From contig JAJQIL010000052.1 of assembly GCA_021199235.1 (NCBI GenBank), positions 1 through 64,000 of the forward strand: a DNA stretch of 64,000 nucleotides, written 5' to 3'. The DNA is from Lachnospiraceae bacterium. Its GTDB lineage: Bacteria; Bacillota; Clostridia; Lachnospirales; Lachnospiraceae. The notes below the pieces were generated by a model. It had not been told where the DNA came from and searched no databases. It was given only the letters and a program-made list of their open reading frames with translations. Position 1 is the first letter of the stretch. The number at the start of each line of letters is the position of its first letter. Shown here piece after piece: positions 7,924 to 17,396 of the stretch. Both the position numbers and the translations under genes were made by a program.

Positions 7924-10900
7924 ATGAACAGAAAAGCAGAGGCATATACAATACAGGATTACGGGAAAAAGCCGACATTCGCCAGTTTTTTGCCGGGCAT
8001 CAGCGGTATCAGGGGGATTCCGCTCTGGTGCTATTATGTCAACCGCGGACAGTGCATGGTGAGCTTCGGTGCGGAAAATAAGGACAAAGCGATCATGGAA
8101 TTTTTTCCGGCACAGGACGCCTATCAGAACGCGAAACGGACGGGATTCCGCACGTTTTTACGGGTGAACGGAGAATTCAGAGAACCGTTCGCGGATGAGA
8201 ATGAATCCCATGAAATGCGGATTTATAAAAACGGATTGGAACTTACGCAGGAGGCGTCAGGCTTGAGAACGGAAGTCTCGTATTTTACGCTGCCAAATGA
8301 AGAAATCGGCGCGCTGGTGCGGACGGTGACGGTGACATATGTGGGTGCTGATGAATTGCCGGTCTGCTCCAATGCTGCCTCGGATGACAGAGACGGGACG
8401 GCAACACCTGCATCAGGTGGCAGCGACGGGATGGCAATGTCTGCTTCAGATGACAGGAGCGGGGATGTCGCTGCACCTTCAGAGGAGGTTATAGAACTGG
8501 AGATTCTCGACGGCATGCCGGCGGTTGTGCCCTACGGTCTCTCAATCGAGATGACGAAGATGATGAAGGAGCTTTCCGTGGCCTGGATGGAGTCGGAGGT
8601 TATCGGAGACGGCATCAGCTGCTACCGGGTACGGGCGAGCATGGGGGATTCGACCGTTGTGCGTGCGGTAGAAGGTGCGAATTATACGATTGGCACGACC
8701 GCAGACGGCACACGCATCACGGCGGTAGCAGATCCGCAGGCAGTATTCGCGTACGACAGCTCGCTGGGATTTCCTGTGGTATTTGCAAATGAGGGGCTGG
8801 ATGGCGTCAACGCCTGCCCGCAGATGCGGAAGAATCGTTATCCCTGCAGCTTTTTCGGACTCAAAAAGACACTGCGAAAGGGCGAGTCGGTGACACTATA
8901 TGAAGTGATCGGGCAGGCAGAGCGGATGAAAGAGCTGCGGGCTTTTGGAGAGAAAAAGCTGGATGCTTCGTATTTTGCAAAGAAAAAAGAGACTGCGCTT
9001 GCTCTCGGAGAAGAACTGGGAGCGAACATGGACTGCCATACTGCGGATCCGGTGTTTGATGAGTATTGCAGATATACCTTTATGGACAATGCTCTGCGTG
9101 GCGGCGTGCCAGTGCTGCTGGGAAGCAGCGAAGAAGCAACCGATTCTGTGTCAGAGAAACCCAGGGAATGTCCGCACACGATTACTGATGATAAGAAAAA
9201 TAGCCGGACAGAGGCGAGTGCGAAAGTTTTTTACGTATATTCCAGAAAGCACGGCGATCTGGAGCGGGACTACAATTATTTTTCAATGATGCCGGAATTT
9301 TATTCGCAGGGAAACGGCAACTTCCGTGATGTGAACCAGAACCGCCGCTGCGATCCGCTGTTCTTCCCGTTCGTGGGTGATTTTAATGTGCGCACATTCT
9401 ATTCGCTGCTGCAGCCGGACGGTTACAATCCGCTTGGTGTAGAAAAAATTACTTATGAGCTGGAAAAAGCAAAGTGTCCGGAGTTGTTCCCGGAAGAACA
9501 TTCTCGGGCAGGGATGAAGGATTCTGTTGAAACATTTACATTCACACCGGGAAGTCTGTATCGGATGCTGGCGGAGAAATTATCTGAGGCATCGGAAAAG
9601 TATATGGCGCATACACAAAGCACAGACGGCAAGAGAGCAGATTCACGGAATGAAAATTTCCAGAGTGCAGATGCCCGTAACACAGATGCCCGTAACGCAG
9701 CTGACAGGAGTGCAGGTGCCGGGGACGCGGACGACAGGATCAATACCGTCTTCAATCGCTGCCTTTCTCTCGCAACGCCGCTTGTGAACGGCAATTTCGG
9801 GGAAGGCTACTGGACCGACCACTGGATCTACAATCTGGATCTGGTCGAGAATTATCTGCGCGTGTTCCCGGAAAAAGAGGAAGAACTGCTCTATGCGCCG
9901 GAATGCACATGGTTCCGTCCGCAGGCCGGTGTGCTCGAGCGGAGAAAACGTTATGAAAAGGTGGAAACGCCCCCCTCCCTGCGGTCGAGGGCAGGTTGAT
10001 CCGCCCATGCAGAATCGCTTCGCGATGGGCGAATCTGCGGAGCAGGGGATTCGCCAGTACCATTCCCTTGCGGAATTGCCCCCTCGCTATGCATCGGCGG
10101 CAGAACGCGCCGCCCATTCAGAGAACGCTTCGCGTTGGTGCGGCGCTGAAGATTTGAAAGCAAAACCAGGCTGCGAAAACGATCTGCTGCTCTGCGACGA
10201 CTATGGAGCAGGACATGTGATCCATGCGACCATCATGGAAAAGCTGCTGATGCTCTGCACGACCAAATTTGCCGCGCTGGACGCCTACGGCATGGGAATT
10301 GAGATGGAAGGCGGAAAGCCGGGATGGTACGATGCGCTCAATGGTCTGCCGGGACTTCTGGGCTCTTCGGTCTGCGAGTTGGGAGAACTTTCCCGTGTAC
10401 TGGAATACACGATCCGTTCCCTGAAAAAATATGGGCGGGATGTAGAAACATTGACGGAGATGGCGGAATTTTTCGGTGCTGTACGGGAAATCGCGCAGGA
10501 GGAAAAGGAAGATCTGCTTTCTCCGGGAGAGAGCCTTTCTTTCTGGAATCGTGTCAACGACGCAAAAGAGGCATACCGCGCAAAGGTTTACAGCGGAGTG
10601 AGCGGCAAAAAGGCGACGTTAAAAGCAGAAGAACTGGTGCCGGTGCTGGAAGAATGGCTGTGCCTGGTCAATGCCGGGCTTCAGAAAGCGACCGCGAAGG
10701 CGGACGGCATCTGCCCGTCTTACTTCTATTATAATGTCACATCGTATGAAGAGAGCAGCGAAGGAATTCTGCCGACTCATTTTGAACAGGTGAGCCTCCC
10801 GCGGTTCCTGGAAGGACCGGTGCATGCCCTGCGGCTTCCGGCGCCGGAGTCCGAAAAGAAAAAACTCTATGAGTGCATAAAGAAAAGTGAGCTGTATGAT

Positions 10901-11632
10901 AAAAAGCTTTCCATGTACAAGGTCAATGAACTCCTTGCGGGAAGCTCGTTCGAACTGGGACGCTGCATGGCGTTCACGCCGGGCTGGCTGGAAAACGAGT
11001 CCATCTGGCTGCACATGGAGTACAAATACCTTCTGGAACTGTTGAAATCCGGTCTCTATGAAGAATTTTTCCGGGATTTCCACACCGCAGCGGTACCGTT
11101 TCTGGATCCGCAGGTGTATGGCAGGAGCGTTTATGAGAATTCTTCTTTCCTCGCAAGCAGTGCGAACCCTGACCCGCGCACGCACGGACGCGGTTTCGTA
11201 GCCCGCTTAAGCGGTTCCACAGCGGAATTCATCCATATGTGGACGTTAATGATGTTTGGAAAGCAGCCTTTTGCGATGGATGAAAAAGACAAAACCCTGA
11301 CACTGGCACTTTGCCCGGCCCTTCCTGCCTGGCTGATTCCGGCGGACGGCATTGTCGAGGCGCGGTTCCTTGGAAACACCGCTGTGCGTTACCATTTTTC
11401 GGAGCAGAAGGACTATCTGCCGGGGCAGTATGAGATTGAAAAAATGGTTTTGCAGTATGCTGACATGGAAGGAGACAATGGCTGCGGCACCGGCTTGGAA
11501 CTGAGAGCTTCAGAAGAGAGTGTTTTGGAAATGGAGTACGATACGGGCATCCTGCCGGAGAAGGCTGCGCTGGATGTGAGAGAGGGGAAAGTAAAGGGGA
11601 TGGAGGTGTATTTGCATTCCACTACTGCGTAA
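7924..11632 (+). pseudogene. GH94-like phosphorylase/glycosidase, split by a frameshift
   Basis: Two overlapping frames (7924-9999, and the continuing frame to 11632) form one protein of about 1235 residues if one C is removed from the C6 run at 9970-9975. The N-terminal half (PTFASFLPGISGIRGIPLWC) and C-terminal half (GRSVYENSSFLASSANPD, GFVARLSGSTAEF) match a clostridial cellobiose-phosphorylase-like family. Between RYEKVE and GIRQYHSL lies inserted DNA with the hairpin repeat at 10002-10031, and a second insert follows HSLAE. Other hydrophilic insertions occur near residues 146-192, 403-433 and 560-606, the last with a short tandem repeat (GATGCCCGTAAC twice). It follows the first GH94 gene by 135 bases with AGGAGAGC before the ATG. 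It may be a true pseudogene, a phase-variable gene or a base-calling error. Confidence 0.75.
10002..10031 (+). repeat. Hairpin repeat inside the GH94-like gene
   Basis: An imperfect palindrome bounded by CGCCCAT and ATGGGCG. Its core is nearly the reverse complement of the central hairpin of the MITE-like copies at 47404 and 50756: 17 of 21 bases agree after the shared CCCAT. A diverged relative (10111-10146) lies 80 bases on. It falls at a loop between conserved segments and adds a peptide instead of a stop in the restored frame. Confidence 0.6.
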
Positions 11633-11655
11633 AAGCCAGATGGCTGCTTTTACGC
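11627..11655 (+). other. Perfect hairpin overlapping the stop codon
   Basis: GCGTAAAAGC pairs with GCTTTTACGC across a 9-base loop and includes the TAA stop of the GH94-like gene. No T run follows, so it may pause or protect the mRNA 3' end more than terminate. The tandem operator starts immediately after it. Confidence 0.5.
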
Positions 11656-11656
11656 T

Positions 11657-11717
11657 AAAAAAACGACACCTTAATAAAAAATAAACCACTTTTTTTACCG
11701 CCCGGAATTTTTATAAT
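11657..11717 (+). promoter_or_regulatory. Tandem operator and -10 box of the first binding-protein gene (operator copy a)
   Basis: A-tract plus GACACC (to 11670), then A-tract plus ACCACT (to 11690); the ACY triplets are 20 bp apart. A consensus TATAAT at 11712-11717 begins 44 bp after the first ACC. No -35 hexamer is visible at the expected place. Same layout as the other five copies. Confidence 0.65.
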
Positions 11718-11764
11718 GGACTCAGCTTTGAAACAGAAGTAAAAAATTAAAGGAGGAATATGAA

Positions 11765-13117
11765 ATGAAGACAAGAAAAATGATGGCAATGCTTCTTGCG
11801 GGTACGATGGCCGTATCCATGGCATCGGTCGGCATCACCGCTTCCGCGGAAGGGTATGAGGGCGAGAGCCTCGTGATCTGGACACTGGCAAATGATTTGA
11901 TTGATTTTGGCGACCGGTTTGCAGAGGCGTATGGTGTGGAGGTTGAGACGGTCGTGATTGAACCGGCAAACTATCCGACCAAGATACAGACTGCGCTTCT
12001 TGCCGGTGAGTCCGAGCCGGACATCATCGTGGCAGAGCCGCAGATGCTTGGAAGTTTTTATGATGCAGGCTTCTTTGCAGATCTGGATCAGTTTGGTGCA
12101 CAGGATTACGCAGACCAGATTGTTGATTATGTATGGCAGGCAGGCCAGAGCTCGGACGGTGTACAGAGAGCGATCTCCTATCAGATCACACCGGCAGGCA
12201 TTTACTATCGCCGCGATATCGCACAGGAAGTGTTTGGCACGGAAGACCCGGATGAGATTGCAGAGCTGTTTGCAGATTATGACACGATCCTTGAGACCGC
12301 TCAGACTCTGAAAGACGCAGGCTATCGTATTTTCGCATCGGATGCTGAGATGAATTATTTCTCCGGCGACGAAGCGTGGGTAGTGGACGACGCACTGAAT
12401 GTTGCTCAGTCCAGATATGATTACATGGATCTTTGTATCGCTCTTTATCAGAATGACCTGACCGCGTATGCGAACCAGTGGTCTACTCCGTGGTATCAGG
12501 CAATGGCAGGTGAAGTGCCGATCCTGACTGCTGATATTCAGAACTATTCGGATGATTCCGTAAACGTATGGGATTCGGAATCCTTTGCAGAAGCAACCGC
12601 AGACTATGAGACGACAGAAGTGTTCGCGTTCGGTCTTCCGAGCTGGGGCGTTCTGACTATGAGAGACAACGTAGGCGAGACCTCCGGACTCTGGGGCGTA
12701 TGCGCAGGCCCGAGCTACGGTTTCGGCGGCGGTACATTCATCGGTATTTCTTCTCAGTCCAAGAAGCAGGAACTGGCATGGGAGTTTGTGAAGTTCTGTA
12801 CGCTGAACGAAGAAACTGCTGAGTGGTGGATCGAGTATTCCGAGGGCGATGCGGTTTCTCTGATCTCCGTACTGGAAGCACACGCAGACGATGAGAATGA
12901 GGTTTATGGCGGACAGCACCTGAATGAACTGTGGCTGGAGCTTGCAGAGGGCATCGATTATTCCCTGGTTACTTCTTATGACACCGCGATCGGCGATGCA
13001 TGGGGCAGCGCGATTTCCTCGATAAAGACCGGAGAAATGTCAAAGGAAGATGCGATCAGCAACTTTTATGATACGATTGAGGCTACTTATCCGGAACTGA
13101 CCATTACAAGAGAGTAA
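11765..13117 (+). CDS. Extracellular sugar-binding protein of an ABC importer (family 1)
   Basis: 450 residues with a Sec signal peptide (MKTRKMMAMLLAGTMAVSMA) and a type I cleavage site near ASAEG. There is no Cys after the hydrophobic core, so no lipobox. The mature part has the family 1 solute-binding fold, with segments such as EPDIIVAEPQMLGSF and a sugar-ring-stacking candidate W in AWEFVKFC. It captures an oligosaccharide for the permease pair at 13364 and 14301. AGGAGG precedes the ATG by about 8 bases. Large stem-loops after the stop separate it from the permeases, which usually allows higher expression of the binding protein. Confidence 0.88.
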   Translation: MKTRKMMAMLLAGTMAVSMASVGITASAEGYEGESLVIWTLANDLIDFGDRFAEAYGVEVETVVIEPANYPTKIQTALLAGESEPDIIVAEPQMLGSFYDAGFFADLDQFGAQDYADQIVDYVWQAGQSSDGVQRAISYQITPAGIYYRRDIAQEVFGTEDPDEIAELFADYDTILETAQTLKDAGYRIFASDAEMNYFSGDEAWVVDDALNVAQSRYDYMDLCIALYQNDLTAYANQWSTPWYQAMAGEVPILTADIQNYSDDSVNVWDSESFAEATADYETTEVFAFGLPSWGVLTMRDNVGETSGLWGVCAGPSYGFGGGTFIGISSQSKKQELAWEFVKFCTLNEETAEWWIEYSEGDAVSLISVLEAHADDENEVYGGQHLNELWLELAEGIDYSLVTSYDTAIGDAWGSAISSIKTGEMSKEDAISNFYDTIEATYPELTITRE

Positions 13118-13135
13118 GTATAAGTAAGCAGAGGA

Positions 13136-13160
13136 AACTGTGAAGGAACTGAACAGTTAC
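13136..13160 (+). repeat. 27-bp-type palindromic repeat (diverged copy)
   Basis: AACTGT, a spacer, then ACAGTTAC, matching the right end of the MITE-like family. A further GTAACTGT lies at 13193-13200. Confidence 0.6.
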
Positions 13161-13231
13161 AGGCAGAATACCCCTCTGACAGGGTTGGAAAAGTAACTGT
13201 AAAGCTACATGGCATTTACAGGAATTGAGGA

Positions 13232-13345
13232 GGCGCCAGACATCCAGAAACGGGTGCCTGGCGCCGGACACTTTTTGCAAATTGGTGCGCCGCGGCGTTC
13301 CGGCAGCGATAAAGCTGCCGGAATATTGCAAGGCCTCCAAAAAGT
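13232..13345 (+). other. Nested stem-loops between binding protein and permease genes
   Basis: GGCGCCAG (13232-13239) pairs with CTGGCGCC (13258-13265). TTCCGGCAGC (13298-13307) pairs with GCTGCCGGAA (13314-13323). An outer ACTTTTT/AAAAAGT pair (13270-13276, 13339-13345) encloses the second stem. No promoter was recognised here, so the permeases probably rely on read-through. By analogy with malE-malF, such structures can stabilise the upstream mRNA and lower permease expression (inference). Confidence 0.6.
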
Positions 13346-13363
13346 TGGAAAAGAGGGAATCCT

Positions 13364-14296
13364 ATGAAAGATAAACCCATAAGAAGAAAGAAAGTTCTGG
13401 ACAGGTATAACCGGATGGGCTACCTTTTCTGCGCTCCGTTTGTGATCGTATTTCTGATCTTTTCAGTGTACCCGGTGCTCCGGACGCTTTATATCAGTTT
13501 TACAGACGCCAAACTGACGACGCTGAATTCAAGCTTTACCGGATTGTCTAATTACATAAGAGTCATCAATGACAAATTTTTCTGGAAAGCGCTTGGCAAT
13601 ACCATACGGATCTGGGGCGTGAACATTGTCCTTCAGCTGGGCCTGGCGTTCCTGCTCACGATCGTATTCAGTGATGTGAAGTACAAAATGCGCGGACTCG
13701 GCATTTTCCGTGCACTGTATTATCTGCCGAATATCATCGCCGCGACCTCCATCGCGTTTTTGTTTTCAACACTTCTGGACTGGCGGTATGGTACGTTCAA
13801 CCAGATCATCAATATGATTTACAAGCTCTTTGGACAGAGCTACAACCCGATTGACTGGCTTGGTTCCTCCTCGACGGCGGGCTATGTGATCGCGGTGATC
13901 AGTGCCTGGATGTGGTTCGGCAATTCTTTTATTATGCTGATGGCCGGTGTGCAGGGTATCTCAAAGGAATACTTTGAGTCTGCTGCCATTGACGGCGCGA
14001 ACCGCTGGAAGATTTTTGGAAAGATTACGCTTCCGCTGCTTCGCCCGATCATGCTGTATGTGACCATCACGTCTCTGATCGGCGGTCTGCAGATGTTTGA
14101 TCTGCCGTATCTGATGGCCAGCAAGAGCAGCGCGTCGTATCAGTCTGTTCAGACGGTGGTCATGTATCTCTATAAATTCGGCTTTGAGACCGGGACGACT
14201 CAGATTGGCTATGCATCGGCAATTGCTTATGTGTTATTCCTGATCATTCTGGTGTGCTCACTCGTTCAGCTGAAATTCTTGAATAAGGAGGATTGA
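13364..14296 (+). CDS. Sugar ABC transporter permease, MalF/UgpA type
   Basis: 310 residues, six predicted membrane helices, the first near residues 15-40 (LFCAPFVIVFLIFSVYPVL). The EAA-type loop that docks the ATPase appears as ESAAIDGANRWKIFGKITLP. It forms the channel with the next permease. AAGAGGGA precedes the ATG. The stop is 4 bases before the next start, so the two are coupled. No ATPase gene is in this operon. Confidence 0.9.
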   Translation: MKDKPIRRKKVLDRYNRMGYLFCAPFVIVFLIFSVYPVLRTLYISFTDAKLTTLNSSFTGLSNYIRVINDKFFWKALGNTIRIWGVNIVLQLGLAFLLTIVFSDVKYKMRGLGIFRALYYLPNIIAATSIAFLFSTLLDWRYGTFNQIINMIYKLFGQSYNPIDWLGSSSTAGYVIAVISAWMWFGNSFIMLMAGVQGISKEYFESAAIDGANRWKIFGKITLPLLRPIMLYVTITSLIGGLQMFDLPYLMASKSSASYQSVQTVVMYLYKFGFETGTTQIGYASAIAYVLFLIILVCSLVQLKFLNKED

Positions 14297-14300
14297 TGGT

Positions 14301-15134
14301 ATGTCTACATGGGATAATATAAAAAAAGGAATCCTTTATTTCCTTCTGATCCTCCTGGCGGTAACCTGCCTGATTCCGTTTCTTCTGATGATGGTCAATG
14401 CCACCAGAAGCGGAAGTGAGATCGTGAGTTCATTCACGCTGATTCCGAGTACGCATCTGAAAGAAAACTGGGAAACGGTATTTTCCTATTTTAACCTGTT
14501 CAAGGGTATGTTCAACAGTGTCCTTGTAGCGGTGCCTGCGACGCTGCTGTGCGCGTATTTTTCCTCTCTGACGGCTTACGCGCTGGCAATGTACAAGTTC
14601 AAGGGAAGCAAGGTCCTGTTTTATACGATCCTCGTTTTCATGATGATCCCGGGACAGTTGAGCCTGATCGGTTTCTACAACTTATGTACTTCCCTGCACC
14701 TGGTCAATTCGTACATCCCGCTGATCATCCCGGCAATCGCCTCTCCCGGAACGGTCTTTTTCTTAAGACAGTATGTTCTGTCGACCCTTCCGCCGGAGCT
14801 GATCGAAGCGGCAAGAATTGACGGTGCGAGTGAGGTTTATTCGTTCCACAGGATCGTCATCCCGATTATGTCTCCGGGCATTGCGACCATGTCGATCGGG
14901 TGCTTCATCGGCAACTGGAACAGCTACCTGCTGCCGATGATCATTCTGAATAAGAATGAGAAGTTCACTCTGCCGGTCATGATGGCGACATTGAAAGCGT
15001 CCACCGATATCAACGCGAACCAGGGCGCGATCTACCTCGCGGTAGCGATTTCTGTCATCCCGATCATTATCGTGTTCTGCTTCTGCTCGAAGTACATCAT
15101 CGGAAGTATTTCCGCAGGCAGCGTGAAGGGCTGA
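14301..15134 (+). CDS. Sugar ABC transporter permease, MalG/UgpE type
   Basis: 277 residues, six helices, with the EAA loop EAARIDGASEVYSFHRIVIP and a C-terminal GSISAGSVKG typical of this subfamily. It is the partner of the upstream permease; AAGGAGG overlaps the end of that gene. A strong terminator follows at 15169. Together with the binding proteins at 11765 and perhaps 15589 it forms a CUT1 oligosaccharide importer lacking its own ATPase gene. Confidence 0.9.
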   Translation: MSTWDNIKKGILYFLLILLAVTCLIPFLLMMVNATRSGSEIVSSFTLIPSTHLKENWETVFSYFNLFKGMFNSVLVAVPATLLCAYFSSLTAYALAMYKFKGSKVLFYTILVFMMIPGQLSLIGFYNLCTSLHLVNSYIPLIIPAIASPGTVFFLRQYVLSTLPPELIEAARIDGASEVYSFHRIVIPIMSPGIATMSIGCFIGNWNSYLLPMIILNKNEKFTLPVMMATLKASTDINANQGAIYLAVAISVIPIIIVFCFCSKYIIGSISAGSVKG

Positions 15135-15168
15135 CCGGCAGGATGCATGAAAATATGGTTTTCGGAAC

Positions 15169-15206
15169 ACCGGGGCGCCGGATGCGCCCCGGTATTTCTG
15201 CTTTTT
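15169..15206 (+). terminator. Rho-independent terminator after the permease pair
   Basis: A 10-bp perfect stem ACCGGGGCGC/GCGCCCCGGT with a 5-base loop, followed by ATTTCTGCTTTTT. Confidence 0.75.
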
Positions 15207-15236
15207 CTCGAGTTTTACTCGTTTATACAATATGAT

Positions 15237-15265
15237 TTGCTATTTATTATGACCATTGATATAAT
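15237..15265 (+). promoter_or_regulatory. Sigma-A-type promoter of the second binding-protein gene
   Basis: TTGCTA (15237-15242), 17-bp spacer, TATAAT (15260-15265). Transcription would start near 15272, inside the large palindrome that follows, giving a leader of about 315 bases. Confidence 0.6.
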
Positions 15266-15267
15266 AT

Positions 15268-15440
15268 GACTTATCAGAAGAAAAGCGCGCTTGCGGGCTT
15301 TTCTTGATAAGTCAACGACAGAATCATAAAGCTGCGAAGCAGCGACAGATGTGCGATAGCACAGCTGGATTCTGGAGTATTATGAGAAGCGGTTTTCTTC
15401 TCATAATATACTTTGTAAACTCCGAGACAGAATCAATAGT
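15268..15440 (+). repeat. Structured leader with several long palindromes
   Basis: Three inverted repeats lie one after another. GACTTATCA...AGAAAAGC (15268-) pairs with GCTTTTCTTGATAAGTC (to 15313). CAGAATC (15319-) pairs with GATTCTG near 15368-15374 around an inner GCTGC/GCAGC. TATTATGAGAAG (15378-15389) pairs with CTTCTCATAATA (15397-15408). No known riboswitch signature was recognised. The pieces resemble the short hairpin repeats found elsewhere in the window. The stretch from 15441 to the gene at 15589 shows nothing else. Confidence 0.5.
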
Positions 15441-15588
15441 ATAATCGCGAAACTTCATTAAAACAGTCAGCCGGAAATTTACTGCGGTTGGAAATGCTCG
15501 CTGCAATGAATGAATGCCGCTTGTAGTGAATGGCAGATGTGCAGGTATGAGGCCGGGTAAATTCGGAGAGGGAAGGAGGAGCAATTTT

Positions 15589-17244
15589 ATGTTGCAAAGG
15601 ATGAATCGTGTTTTAGCCTTGCATATAGTTTGTGGGGCAATTTCTATGGCCGCGATTTACGCCGCGGCGGGCGGCGATGGTGCTGCAACCCTTTCTCTGA
15701 CCGCCCGGGCAGAGAGCGCAGCTGCTGCGCCCGGCTGGAGTGCGTACGCCGATGAACCGATCACGCTCAACTGGTACATCAATTATTCCTGGTTTACGAC
15801 CGGCTGGGGCCAGAATGCGGTGTCGCAGAAGATTACGGAGGAGACCGGCGTCACGGTGAATTTTATCACCCCGGCCGGGACGGAGACAGAGAAGCTGGCT
15901 GCGATGATCTCTGCGGATTCGCTGCCGGACATCATTACGCTTGGCTGGTGGGAGACTCAGCTGGATGAGATGATCGCGAAAGATCTTGTTTATGCGCTGA
16001 ATGAACTTGCGGAGGAATATGAGCCGTACTTTTTTACTGTGGCGGACGACGAAGTGATCGAATGGTATCAGAATGAGGACGGGAATCTCTACTGTTATCC
16101 GAATTCTTCTTTTACACCAACGGATTATGAGACGTATGATACGATTGCCTCTAATCAGACCTTTCTGGTAAGGAAGGATATCTATGAGGCCATCGGCAGT
16201 CCGGATATGTCGACGCCGGAAAGCTTTATGGAGGCGGTGAGGATGGCGGCGGAGATGTTCCCGGAAGTCGATGGGGAGCCGCTGATCCCGATCGGCGCGG
16301 ATGTGTTTACGTCCGAAGGATGTAATTCCTTTGACCTGTATCTGCAGAATTTCCTCGCGGTTCCGTATGAGGATGAGGACGGCGTGTATTACGACCGCTA
16401 TACGGATGAGGAATACATCACCTGGCTGAAGGTGTTCCGGCAGCTGAATGAGGAGGGATATCTGGCGGCGGATATTTTTGTGGACCAGCGTACACAGATG
16501 GAGGAAAAGATCGCACAGGGACGATATTTCTGCATGCTTTACCAACGCACGGATATGGAAGATCAGGAGAAAATTCTCTACGCGAATGATCCGGACAGCA
16601 TATATATTGCCGTGGATGGTCCGGCAAACAGTGCAGGGGATGACCCGGTGCTGCCCGGAGCGGGGCTGAATGGCTGGACTGTGACGTTGATTTCGAAAAA
16701 CTGTTCCGACCCGGAGAGGGCGATGGAACTGCTGACGTATTTGATGAGTGAGGAAGGACAGCTTACGACGTATCTGGGGGTGGAGGGCGTCACCTATGAT
16801 GTCGTGGATGGAGAGTACGTAGTAAAGGATGAGGTACAGGAGATCTTAAGCACGGATCGCTCGGAATATGACCGTCTGTATGGAGCGGATAATACCTACT
16901 GGATGCTGCAGGATAATGTGATGCAGCTTCAGTGGATACAGTCGGCTGATTCGTCAGAAGATCCCTGCCTGGCGATGGAGGAGTGGACCTATCCTTATAC
17001 GCATTATCTTGGCCAGTATGAGATCAGCTTTTCGCTGGACACTGAAGTCGGATACAGCTGGAATGCCATAAATGAGCTCTGGGGAGAGACGCTGCCGGAG
17101 CTTCTGCTGGCTGCCACGGAGGAGGAGTTTGATGAAATCCTTGCTTCTTTTGTGGAGGAACGAGATGCGCTTGGATATGATGAGGTGGTAGCTGCCTGTA
17201 CGGAGAAAATCCAGGACGCGAAGGAAAGGCTGGGGCTGGAGTGA
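15589..17244 (+). CDS. Extracellular sugar-binding protein (family 1), unusual N-terminus
   Basis: 551 residues from ATG 15589 (GGAAGGAGGA about 8 bases upstream). A hydrophobic segment (VLALHIVCGAISMAAIYAAA) is followed by a second Ala-rich stretch and a possible type I site at ARAESAAAAP or SAYADEP. The only Cys there (IVCG) does not fit a lipobox. The mature part (ITLNWYINYSWF, SLPDIITLGWWETQLDEM, PGAGLNGWTVTLISKNCSDP) is a large LipO-like binding protein. No permeases follow, but a kinase and regulator do, so it may feed the upstream permeases or deliver ligand to the kinase (inference). Confidence 0.82.
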   Translation: MLQRMNRVLALHIVCGAISMAAIYAAAGGDGAATLSLTARAESAAAAPGWSAYADEPITLNWYINYSWFTTGWGQNAVSQKITEETGVTVNFITPAGTETEKLAAMISADSLPDIITLGWWETQLDEMIAKDLVYALNELAEEYEPYFFTVADDEVIEWYQNEDGNLYCYPNSSFTPTDYETYDTIASNQTFLVRKDIYEAIGSPDMSTPESFMEAVRMAAEMFPEVDGEPLIPIGADVFTSEGCNSFDLYLQNFLAVPYEDEDGVYYDRYTDEEYITWLKVFRQLNEEGYLAADIFVDQRTQMEEKIAQGRYFCMLYQRTDMEDQEKILYANDPDSIYIAVDGPANSAGDDPVLPGAGLNGWTVTLISKNCSDPERAMELLTYLMSEEGQLTTYLGVEGVTYDVVDGEYVVKDEVQEILSTDRSEYDRLYGADNTYWMLQDNVMQLQWIQSADSSEDPCLAMEEWTYPYTHYLGQYEISFSLDTEVGYSWNAINELWGETLPELLLAATEEEFDEILASFVEERDALGYDEVVAACTEKIQDAKERLGLE

Positions 17245-17396
17245 GAGCGGCAGAGCGCGCAGGAACGCCCTGGTCATAAAAGGATGCTATGGAACTGTTA
17301 CGAAATAACTTGTGCATCTTGCACCGCCTAACGCGCGAATCGCAGGCCATAAAAGCCTCGACGAGTAAGTATACGGATAGATGAGGAAAGACGGAC

